Notes under the pieces: generated by a model
What the model was told of the DNA's origin: nothing
Databases searched by the model: none
The model's input: the letters and a program-made list of their open reading frames with translations, nothing else
From: Methylomonas subterranea
Lineage (GTDB): Bacteria; Pseudomonadota; Gammaproteobacteria; Methylococcales; Methylomonadaceae
Assembly: GCF_024505185.1 (NCBI RefSeq)
Contig: NZ_JANIBJ010000037.1
Location: 1-42,193, forward strand
Length of the DNA stretch: 42,193 nt
Direction: 5' to 3'
Program-made: the position numbers and the translations under genes
Part shown: positions 7,420 to 15,700 of the stretch, piece after piece
How the letters are laid out: every line of letters begins with the position of its first letter
Position numbering within the stretch: the stretch's first letter is position 1

Positions 7420-9234
7420 CTAAAACTGCGCATTCAAATCGACATTGATGGTGTCGATGCTGTAACGCGGCCCATCGATACTGTCGGTGCTAAACCAGCG
7501 CATATTCAACCAGGCGTGCCTGTTCAGGCCATATTGAGCACCCAGCGCCCAGCCGCGGGCATCGGTACCGCCCTGATGAAATTGCGAATCGGTAAAGGCA
7601 TCCAGCACCGCATCGCGTTGAACGTAACGGTATGCCAAATTGACACTCCATTGGCCCCAGCGGCGAATTTCGGCATCACCCACATCCAGCCTGACTTGAT
7701 AGGCATTGGTACGGTCCCGCAAATCGGTGCTGGCGAAGGCGCCGTCAAACTCCCGCAAAATCCGCTGGCGATCGAAAGCCATGTTTTTGGCGTAATCCGC
7801 CGTCAACATCACATGCACAGGGTCGAAACCCGCGTAATCAAAACTGGCGGTGGCGTTAAAGACTTTGAACTCCGAGGCCAAACCGAACAAACAACCGACC
7901 GCGTCGTCGCAGCGTTGATCCTGACCAAGCCAGGTATTGGCGTCGGTAATCGCCACCATGGAGTTGCCTTTTTGCACGAACTGCGGCGCGGTCCAGTCGT
8001 TGGCGTAACTGCCGAATTTGTTTCTGCGGGCATTGACGTTTTTATACTCATAATAGGAGGCGGCAATATTGAAACGCGACTGACCGAACGCCAACCAATC
8101 GGCGCCCAATTGTCCGGCATACAGCCACTTGTCGTTGACGGAAATATCCACCTCCTGAATCGGAAACACCCCCAAGGTCATAAACACGCTGTCCGGGCTC
8201 TGCTGGCCCTGGTTGATGCCGAAACGGGCGGTGGGATTGGGGGTTTTGTAGCCGGCAAACTTGCCGCTGCCGCGGTTGAACGGCAGCCTGAAACTACCGG
8301 CCACGCCTTGAAAGCTCAAATCCGGGTCGAACACCACATCGGTGGAAACGAATGGGTTCAGGAAACGGCCGGCATAAGCGGTAAACCAACTGCTTCCTTG
8401 TCCATCCAGATAGTCGTACTTCAGATAGGCCCGGTCTATGACGAAATCGAAGGATTGTCCGGTATTGCCAAGGGACTGATCATTGGAAACCGGGCTGGCG
8501 ATATTGCTGGTCGCCAGACGCACGCCGGCTTGCAGACCGTCGGCCAGTTCGCCGTGAAAACCCAGCCGGAATCGTTCGCGGATCCGCAATCGATCGGTCT
8601 GGTTGTTCAATATGGCTTGGTTGGGATTCATGCCTACCTGTCTCAACAAACCGGCTTGCGGAGTGTTAGCGGCGCGATTGATATTCATCCAGTTGTAAGG
8701 ACCGATAAAATCACCATCGCCGCTTAATCCGCTGTTGAGAATGCCGCCTTCGTTTTCCTTGCCGTAAAACTCATCGGCAAAACGTATACGTATGTCGAAA
8801 TCCGGATGAATTGCCGCCACCCATTCCGGCAACGCGGCGGGTATGCCCCAACCCTCGGATTTGGCATCCTTTTTGACGCCGGCTATGACTTCATCCTTCA
8901 ACTCGGCACGCACCTGATCGCGAATTTCCTTTTTGACAAACTCCGGCACATAGCCGACATGCTTGACCTTGGCGGCCGGTTTTTTGCCGCTGGCGGCTTG
9001 CAACGCTTCACCCAAGGCTTCGTCCTGGGCGATTTCGCCGGCTTCCTGCTGGGCGGCGCCGACCAGGCCTTGACCTTCTTTTTGATCGATGACTCCGCGC
9101 TGCACCAGCAGATCGACCAGATTGACGAAGGTGGATTTTTTCACCTTGAGAATTTCTTCGCCGGCCTCGGCCCGGGCCGAGGGAGACAGGCCGACGGCCA
9201 GCAGAAGGCAGAGAGTTTTGCTTGCGCTATTCAT
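7420..9234 (-). CDS. putative porin (Porin_5-type) with N-terminal periplasmic extension
   Basis: 604 residues. A signal peptide ends at ARA (about 23). A periplasmic segment of about 120 residues includes STFVNLVDLLVQRGVIDQKEGQGL, the short N-terminal motif usual in this porin group. A long beta-barrel follows: FDIRIRFADEF, RLRIRERFRLGFHGEL, AGVRLATSN, DFVIDRAYLKYDYL, GRFLNPFVSTDVVFDPDLSFQGVAG, ending in DLNAQF with the terminal Phe expected of an outer-membrane barrel. Proteins of this type are annotated as putative porins without a defined substrate. Placed between TonB and FhaC genes, it might pass a substrate or form part of an outer-membrane complex. The start at 9234 has a poor ribosome-binding site; the gap to the TonB stop is 45 nt. 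Confidence 0.85.
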   Translation of the reverse strand: MNSASKTLCLLLAVGLSPSARAEAGEEILKVKKSTFVNLVDLLVQRGVIDQKEGQGLVGAAQQEAGEIAQDEALGEALQAASGKKPAAKVKHVGYVPEFVKKEIRDQVRAELKDEVIAGVKKDAKSEGWGIPAALPEWVAAIHPDFDIRIRFADEFYGKENEGGILNSGLSGDGDFIGPYNWMNINRAANTPQAGLLRQVGMNPNQAILNNQTDRLRIRERFRLGFHGELADGLQAGVRLATSNIASPVSNDQSLGNTGQSFDFVIDRAYLKYDYLDGQGSSWFTAYAGRFLNPFVSTDVVFDPDLSFQGVAGSFRLPFNRGSGKFAGYKTPNPTARFGINQGQQSPDSVFMTLGVFPIQEVDISVNDKWLYAGQLGADWLAFGQSRFNIAASYYEYKNVNARRNKFGSYANDWTAPQFVQKGNSMVAITDANTWLGQDQRCDDAVGCLFGLASEFKVFNATASFDYAGFDPVHVMLTADYAKNMAFDRQRILREFDGAFASTDLRDRTNAYQVRLDVGDAEIRRWGQWSVNLAYRYVQRDAVLDAFTDSQFHQGGTDARGWALGAQYGLNRHAWLNMRWFSTDSIDGPRYSIDTINVDLNAQF

Positions 9235-9279
9235 AATGATAAAAGTTACAGTCGTTACAATTCTTGTTTGCCATGCCCA

Positions 9280-9948
9280 TCAACCCCGCGAGACCAATCT
9301 GATCCGGACCGGTTGCGGCATATTCTCCGGCGGTGCCTTACCGATGCCGGCCCGCAGGCGGGACAAGGCATCGCGCAAGGCCTGATCGACATCGGCCTTG
9401 CCGCTGCCGCTAACCAGCTCGCTACGGCTAATTCGGCCATCCGCGCCCACCCATACGCTCAACACCACGTTGTAGTCTTCCTTCATGGCCGCGGTTCCGG
9501 CCAGAAGACTCTGCAATGCATCTTCCACTTGCCGTTTGATCTGACCGCCGTACCAGACAATGGCATTACCGCCGCCACCGCCCAGCAAGGAAGCGCCACC
9601 CTTGCGGGCCGCCAGTCCGAAACCGTCGGCGCCGGCACTGCCGTCGGCATCCAACCCCAGTTCCTCGCCCGCCGGCTCCGCGGCTTCCTCGGGGGCCGGC
9701 TCCGGTTCGGGCTCCGGTTCCGGCTCCTCGATCTTTTCCTCCTCCACTTCCGGCTCAGGCGGCTTCACTTCGGGCGGCGGCGGGGGCGGAGGCGGTTGAA
9801 TCATGGTGATCTGTTGCACCACTTTTTTGGTTTGCGGCGGGCGCTCGAATAGGTCCTGCAACAAGTAAACCGCGATCACGACTAACAGTGTCAGGGCTAC
9901 TCCCAGCAACACCGGCAGCCGGCGCAGCCATGCGTATTTTTTGTTCAT
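9280..9948 (-). CDS. TonB/TolA-like energy transducer (TPS operon)
   Basis: 222 residues. A basic N-terminus (MNKKYAWLRR) precedes one membrane helix (about 12-31) and a Pro/Glu-rich periplasmic spacer (PPPPPPPPEVKPPEPEVEEE, then EPEPEPEPEP). A Gly-rich linker and a C-terminal TonB/TolA-fold domain follow (NAIVWYGGQIKRQVEDAL to PVRIRLVSRG). TonB proteins carry proton-motive-force energy from ExbB-ExbD to an outer-membrane partner. The C-terminus has no classical TonB YP motif and reads more like TolA_C (VVLSVWVGADGRISRSELVSGSG). No TonB-dependent receptor is encoded nearby, so the outer-membrane partner is unknown. It is 170 bp from the ExbD stop, a gap with no visible gene. Confidence 0.88.
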   Translation of the reverse strand: MNKKYAWLRRLPVLLGVALTLLVVIAVYLLQDLFERPPQTKKVVQQITMIQPPPPPPPPEVKPPEPEVEEEKIEEPEPEPEPEPAPEEAAEPAGEELGLDADGSAGADGFGLAARKGGASLLGGGGGNAIVWYGGQIKRQVEDALQSLLAGTAAMKEDYNVVLSVWVGADGRISRSELVSGSGKADVDQALRDALSRLRAGIGKAPPENMPQPVRIRLVSRG

Positions 9949-10118
9949 AAATCGTTGTCTATGCGATTTTTCGCTAATTTGTGCCGCATGGGCACTCAGC
10001 CGTACCCACCTTATCCAGCTGCTACCAAACGACGTCTCATTATGGGTGGGCCGGAATAAGCCTCAGCGTTTCCGGCATGCTCCCATTCCTGCCTGCGTTC
10101 GGCGAAACCGGATGCTCT

Positions 10119-10523
10119 CTACTTGACCAGCTTCTGCGTCACCAAGCCGAGTTGCGAGATTTCCAGACGGGTGACGATGTCCAGCACCTCGATCACCTTC
10201 TGGTACTGCACGCTGGCATCGGCCTTTACCACCACCGGCAAATCCGGCACGGCGGCCTTGAACTGCGCCAGACGGGTTTCCAGTTCCTGCAGCGACACCG
10301 GATAAGTATCCAGATAAATGGTACCGTCCGGAGTGATGGAGACTGCCTTGGTTTTGGGTTTGGACAAAGACGGCGTACTGCTGGCCTTGGGCAGGTTGAC
10401 GGTGATGCCCTGCACCGTGGCGGTGGTCATGATGATGAAGACGATCAGCAGCACGTAGGCCACATCCAGCATGGGCGTGACGTTAATGTCGTCGTAAATC
10501 TTGTCGTCAATTTCGATGGACAT
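10119..10523 (-). CDS. exbD: ExbD/TolR-family proton-channel subunit (TPS operon)
   Basis: 134 residues with the standard layout: a short cytoplasmic N-terminus (DDINVTPMLDVAYVLLIVFIIM) with the channel aspartate in the membrane helix at about residue 20, then a periplasmic ExbD/TolR domain (ITVNLPKASST to VKADASVQYQKVIEVLDIVTRL). It partners the ExbB domain of the gene directly upstream, starting 3 nt after that gene's stop with a GGAGAA ribosome-binding site, which implies coupled synthesis. Confidence 0.93.
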   Translation of the reverse strand: MSIEIDDKIYDDINVTPMLDVAYVLLIVFIIMTTATVQGITVNLPKASSTPSLSKPKTKAVSITPDGTIYLDTYPVSLQELETRLAQFKAAVPDLPVVVKADASVQYQKVIEVLDIVTRLEISQLGLVTQKLVK

Positions 10524-10526
10524 GAC

Positions 10527-12311
10527 TTATTGTTCTCCGGCTTGCGCGGCGCGCATGGACAAAACCGCCAGGAACTCATCGGCGAACACTTTCATGCTGA
10601 CGGTGATCTCCTTGATGCGGGTCATTAAATAGTTGTAGCCGAACAGGGACGGTATCGCCACGGCCAGACCGGCCACCGTGGTCAACAAGGCGGCGGCAAT
10701 GCCGGGGGCGATGGCATTGATGTTGACATCGCCGGAGGCGGCGATGGTGGCAAAAGTGTTCATGACCCCGACCACGGTACCCAGCAGTCCCAAAAACGGA
10801 CCGCCAGCCACGGCGATGGTCAATAAAACCATGTTGCTGTTCAGCCGCTGCACTTCGCTGACTACCTGGGCATCCAGCTTGACTTTCAGGTAATTCCAGG
10901 CCTGCGTGCTGACCGATTGGTCGGGACTTCCCTGCAACTGCTCGAGTTCGTGTATGGCCAGATGATAGAGATGGTAAAGAGTCGAACTCTGGAAGTGGTC
11001 GTGCTTGCCCACCAGCGCCGTGAGGAAATCCGAGTCCGCCAGTTCCCGCTCTTCTTCGCTTTCTTCGTGATCCAACGCCCCCAGGCGCTTATGATCCAGC
11101 TGACGGTATTTTTCCAGAAACAGCCGGTTGTCGTTTCCGACCCGCTTGATGACCAGCGCCTTGGTGACCATTACCAGCAGCGCGATCACCAGCATGATCA
11201 TGGTCAGGGCGATGACTACCCAACCGTCCACCGTGGTGCTCTGCACGATCACCAGCAGATGGCTGTCGCCACTGTCGTTGGATTCATCCTCTCCATAGGC
11301 CATCACCGCAAAGTCAGGGCTTTGCGTCCGAAAGCTCAGTTTGATCCAGTCGGCGCTACGGGCCGTGGCGGCGATTTGCACTTCATCCAGCACGGCATTC
11401 AGGCTGTCGCCGATACGAATGTCGGGATTGAGGGCGCTCAGGCTTATATTGGCTTCCGCGACGATGCTACCGTCCAAGTACAGCGCCAATTTGTCGGTAC
11501 TCAGCACCACAGCCACATGCCGCCAATTGCCCAACCCCAGTTCGACCGGCGCGGTTTCCGCCACACCGGCATCACCCGACCAGCGAGCAGACAACGCCGA
11601 CCCTTCGATCAGTAATTCCAGACCTTTACCGGCTTGTTGCGCCGACAGCAGGCTAGCTCCAGTTTGGGCGGCTTCCAGTTTCAGCCAGCTGGAAAATGTC
11701 CAGCCCTTGCCGGGGTCGACGGCCAGTTGCGGGGCAGCCGACACCGTGATCGGTCCCGCGCCGGTCAGTTGCGCCGCCGCGCCGATGTAGCCGGCCGGCA
11801 GGATTTGCGCCTTGGAATCGGCTGCATGGCTGGCATAAGCGGTGGCATCTTGCGGCAGGGTTTCACCATCCTTGAAGTGGTAGACCAGCGCTTGCGCCAC
11901 ATCGTACAGCGACTGGCTGTTGGAGCCGTCGGGCGCGTTGGCGTTGCCGTAATACATCCAGAAATCGTCGCTGGCGATACCACCCCGCACCTGCGGTAGC
12001 TTTATCCAAACCAGGCCCATTTCACTAAAAGGGTCGACCTGCTCCACTTGATAACTCAGCGGGGTTTTATCGTCTTTCAAGAAACGCAGGTCGCGACCGT
12101 TGTCCGCCAGTTCGGCAAAATAGCCGAAATTGCCGGCGTGCAGCCTGACCAGAATGGGAAAATCACTCAGGGTTTCTTGAATGTCGGCGCCGGTTACGCC
12201 GGCATCCACCGTAACTTGCCGACGCGAATTCCAGTCGTCGTTCCACCAGGCTTGCGCCAATAGCGGAAATAGCAACCCGGCCAGCAAGGCCAAGCAAGGA
12301 TTTATTTTCAT
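10527..12311 (-). CDS. DUF2341-LamG-ExbB/TolQ/MotA fusion protein
   Basis: 594 residues. The signal peptide (about 1-21, ending AQA) is followed by WWNDDWNSRRQVTVDAG, the typical start of DUF2341 (about 22-150). Next comes a LamG/concanavalin-like jelly roll (about 190-330: GWTFSSWLKLEAAQTG, NWRHVAVVLSTDKLALYLDGSIV) and then a membrane helix near 362-388. The rest is an ExbB/TolQ/MotA channel domain with the hallmark LLTIAVAGGPFLGLLGTVVGVMNTF and GIAAALLTTVAGLAVAIPSLFGYNYL. The proton-channel subunit therefore carries a large periplasmic, probably ligand- or glycan-binding head. Ordinary ExbB has no such head. It is first in the operon and follows sigma-54 promoter P4 by 56 nt; I see no clear Shine-Dalgarno sequence before the ATG. 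Confidence 0.9.
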   Translation of the reverse strand: MKINPCLALLAGLLFPLLAQAWWNDDWNSRRQVTVDAGVTGADIQETLSDFPILVRLHAGNFGYFAELADNGRDLRFLKDDKTPLSYQVEQVDPFSEMGLVWIKLPQVRGGIASDDFWMYYGNANAPDGSNSQSLYDVAQALVYHFKDGETLPQDATAYASHAADSKAQILPAGYIGAAAQLTGAGPITVSAAPQLAVDPGKGWTFSSWLKLEAAQTGASLLSAQQAGKGLELLIEGSALSARWSGDAGVAETAPVELGLGNWRHVAVVLSTDKLALYLDGSIVAEANISLSALNPDIRIGDSLNAVLDEVQIAATARSADWIKLSFRTQSPDFAVMAYGEDESNDSGDSHLLVIVQSTTVDGWVVIALTMIMLVIALLVMVTKALVIKRVGNDNRLFLEKYRQLDHKRLGALDHEESEEERELADSDFLTALVGKHDHFQSSTLYHLYHLAIHELEQLQGSPDQSVSTQAWNYLKVKLDAQVVSEVQRLNSNMVLLTIAVAGGPFLGLLGTVVGVMNTFATIAASGDVNINAIAPGIAAALLTTVAGLAVAIPSLFGYNYLMTRIKEITVSMKVFADEFLAVLSMRAAQAGEQ

Positions 12312-12377
12312 ATCTATTATTTAAAGGATTAAAACGAAACGAGGTTGAATCCGGGCGCAACTGGCAAACACTGTTCT

Positions 12378-12393
12378 CGCAAATCGCGCGCCG
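12378..12393 (-). promoter_or_regulatory. sigma-54 promoter P4 of the TonB/TPS operon
   Basis: The minus strand reads CGGCGCG-CGAT-TTGCG. GG-N10-GC is exact, but flanking positions are less canonical than at the other sites. Predicted start is about 12367, 56 nt before the ATG at 12311. Four palindrome-type sites lie 90-180 bp upstream. Confidence 0.5.
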
Positions 12394-12458
12394 GTTCTGA
12401 AAGCGCACTCCAGCGCGACGGCTTACAAGGTAAAAGCAATATATATACCCAAAAATAA

Positions 12459-12549
12459 ACACTGTATTTCAGCAACTTAGCCCGCCACCCTGCTGAATGA
12501 CTGTTCATATATCAGCAACATGTGTTGATTTGGTGTTGATATATCAACA
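12459..12549. promoter_or_regulatory. composite enhancer (UAS) for P4
   Basis: Sites occur at 12459 (right half only, TATTTCAGCAACT), 12502 (TGTTC-ATATAT-CAGCA), 12523 (TGTTG half-site) and 12534 (TGTTGATATATCAACA, a perfect 16-bp palindrome). The steps of 43, 21 and 11 bp are near multiples of one helical turn, so all sites face the same side of the DNA. Confidence 0.7.
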
Positions 12550-12666
12550 CCGTGCTGATTTTCGGTCATCCTCCGAGCAGCCGGCGCGCCCGAAATAGTC
12601 AATAACGGGCGGCGGCATGGATTCGACGGATAAGCAAGCGATATGCCTCCCCCGGTTCGACACAGT

Positions 12667-12690
12667 CCTTCGCCCGAAACCGGGCGAAGG
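12667..12690 (-). terminator. hairpin downstream of the giant TpsA gene
   Basis: CCTTCGCCCG and CGGGCGAAGG form a perfect 10-bp stem with a 4-nt loop, 15 nt after the TpsA stop. No U-run follows on the minus strand, so it may end transcription inefficiently or protect the 3' end. Confidence 0.55.
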
Positions 12691-12705
12691 CTCCAGCCAC
12701 GCAGG

Positions 12706-15700
12706 TCAACCGCAGCCCGCCTTGCCTTCTTTAATGTCCGACACGCTGCAATCGCCGAAACCGACCACGTCGGCGGTCAGCACGGTGACGGCGGATTTTT
12801 GCTGGCCCTCCTGATTCGGCGGCTGCGCACTGTTTCCGGCTTGATCGGTCATGCCGGCCGCACGGCTGGCGCTAGTGGCGGCGCCATCGGCACCGCTGGG
12901 CACCACCGGCGCGGCCACCGCGGTCGGCACGCCGGTGGCGACACCGCTGGCCTGGATATTTGAAGCGCCTATCACCGCCGTGGCGGCAATGGTGATATTG
13001 CCGCCGCTGATACCGGCTTCGCCGGCATCCACCACCCCTTCCAACGCCGCCAGCGTCACGTCGCCGCCGCCTATGGCTTGAATGCCGCTGCCGGATATGA
13101 TGGGCGGAAATACCGTAACGATATTGCCGTTGGCATCCACCGAGGTAATCGGTTTGGGAGCGGAAAGCGCCGATTTGGCGCCCTTGCCGGCGTCGATATC
13201 GCCCTTGGACGACCAAGCCATAATGTTGCCGCCGCCCAGGGTGAACACTCGCGATTGATTCACGTTGACGTTATGCCGGGTGAAGATATTCAGGTCGCCG
13301 CCTTGCTGCACCACGATACCCAACTCGTCGGCGGCTTTTTTACCGGTCAAGCCCACATCCAGCTTGCCGCCGGGAGCCAACAGATTGATGTCGCCGCCGG
13401 CCAGGGTTTTGATGGCGCTGAATACCAAGCTGATGTCGCCCCGATAGGTTTCCCCGGGGAACAAGGCGGCAATTGCGTCCTTGCCGCGCTGGTAGGCCGC
13501 GCCGCGCTGCCCTTCCGGCGTTACCGCCGCGGCCTTGGCGGAGGCTTCCAGTTCGGCGAAGAACACCTGCAACACCAAACCCAGCCGCCGCTTTAGCTCG
13601 ATTTCGTCCAAATCGCCCATATCTTGCAGTAAGGCCGGATATTTGGCCCGATAGCGTTGAACGAAGCCGGCGATATCAATACCGGCACCGGTTCCCGCCA
13701 GCACCGAGACACTGGCACCCTCGGACGGCAAGGCCGGATTCAGGATATTGCCCACGCTTTGTATGCCGCCGGAGCTACCCAACACGACGTCCCCGCCCGC
13801 AATCACCTGCAATTGCCCCGGCCCGGAGATCCGGAAAAACTGCGGGTTGTTTTTGGTAAACACCACATTGCCGTTGGCATCGATATTGGTATCGAAATTG
13901 ATGTTGCCGCCGGCCATGATCAAGGTGGCATCCGTGGGCGACAGGTTCTGTCCATTGATCGACAGGTTGTTGATGTGCTTGCCGGCGATGAACGAAGACG
14001 CTTGCGGCAAGTGGAAAGTCGCTTCCAGACTGGCGGCAAAATCGATGCTGCCGTTCTTGGCGACAATCAATGGTCCCGTGTTATCATCCCGATGCACTGG
14101 CGTCGCGGCGTGAATGGTCAACGGCAAGGGCGAATTGGCATCCAGCAGTTCCCGCGCCAATAAAATCCCGGAAATGAAACTACCGTCCACCGCCCGTGCC
14201 GGATTAGCCATACCCGGCAGCAAGGCCGGATCGGCGTCCGACATGTTAACGCTGATTTTTCTGACCAGGCCGGACGTCAGATCCGAACCGATATTGCCAT
14301 TGGCCAACAACTGCAATTCGCCGTCGGCATGCGGAAACAAGGTCATGGCCCCGTTGATGCGCAGATCGCCGGACAACGCGGCGGCCCTCACCGTAGCCGG
14401 ATACACTAGATACTCGAAAGCGCTGCCGTCGTTGTTGGCGACGCCTTTCAGCAACTTGATCGCCTGCAGATCGTTCTCGAACAGCAGGTTGCCGGCCGTG
14501 GACAGCAAATTGACCGCACTGTCGCCGGTAAAACCGAAGAAACGGCTGTCGACATTGCTGCCCAAATCGCCGAGCACTTTTTGCTTGAGGATGGTCGGGT
14601 TGAGTGCCGTGGCCAGATGAATGTCCCGCCGCGCCTGCAGATCGAAAACCGAGTCGCCGACATCCAGCAGCACGCCGATTTTTTGCCCGGAAGCGGGGAT
14701 AGTGCCTTGAACGATGCCGCCGCCGGCTATCAGCGCCGCGCTGCCCTGGCCGGTATAAAATTCGCCGCCGACGATATCGTTGCCCGCCACCACGCGCAGA
14801 TCGCCGCCGCCGTTGATGAAGGTGCCGTTTTGCAGCCATTGCCCGGCGTCATCGATGATGCCCAGCGGTTTACCGGTGGTGGGTATCATCACCGATAGAT
14901 TGGTCACATTGCCGCCGGCCTGAACCGTGACATTGCCGCCGCCCAAGGCACCGACATTCTGGTTGAAAAAGCGGTTGGCGCCGGAAAATACCACATTGCC
15001 GTTTTCATTGACATCGATAGCGTCGAAATTACGGTCGCCGCTGACGTTGATACCCCAAGCGGTGGCTTTATTGCTGCCGCTACCGGCTTGCCATTGTCCG
15101 GCCCGTACCAGCCAGTCACTGATTTGCTGCCCGGTCTGAATACCGCTGATATTGCCGCCGGCATTCAGCGTGACGTCGCCACCCAGGGACGGAAATTCGG
15201 CCAACAAATTGGCGCCGAGGGCGATTTCCAGTTCATCCAGCAAGCCGTAGCGCAACAAGCTGTCGAGTTGTGCCGCGCCCAATCTCGCCAAGTAGGCCGC
15301 TACGGTTTCGCCGCTGTTTTGCGCCGGAATGCCCGGAATTTCGCCGTTCAACAACTGGCTACGGGTGTATTGCGCCGTGGTACCCATGGTGTAAACCGCC
15401 GCCGCGGCTTTGGCATCGCCGGCTTTGGCCACGAAGGTGATATTGCCGCTGGCCGCTATATCGATCGTTCCGGTACCGGTTCTGACCTTGACCTGCTCGC
15501 CGGCACGGCTATGCGCCAGATTGACGTTGTTGCCGGCCACCAGGCGATAACTCCAGGACAGGCCGGGCTGCAACAAATCTTGCGACAGAAAATCGCTGGC
15601 AAAGCTTTCATCTATCAACCCCTGGCCGGGCAGCGGTGTATCGGCAAAGGCGTCATTGATGGAGGCGTTGATATTCAAATCACCGCCCGCCCGCAGGGTC

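Noticed and set aside
7516-8727. 403-codon plus-strand frame
   Set aside because: Antisense shadow of the porin gene, which has complete family motifs and a terminal Phe.
9560-9799. Ser/Gly/Pro-rich plus-strand frame
   Set aside because: It is the complement of the Pro/Glu spacer of TonB; low-complexity shadow.
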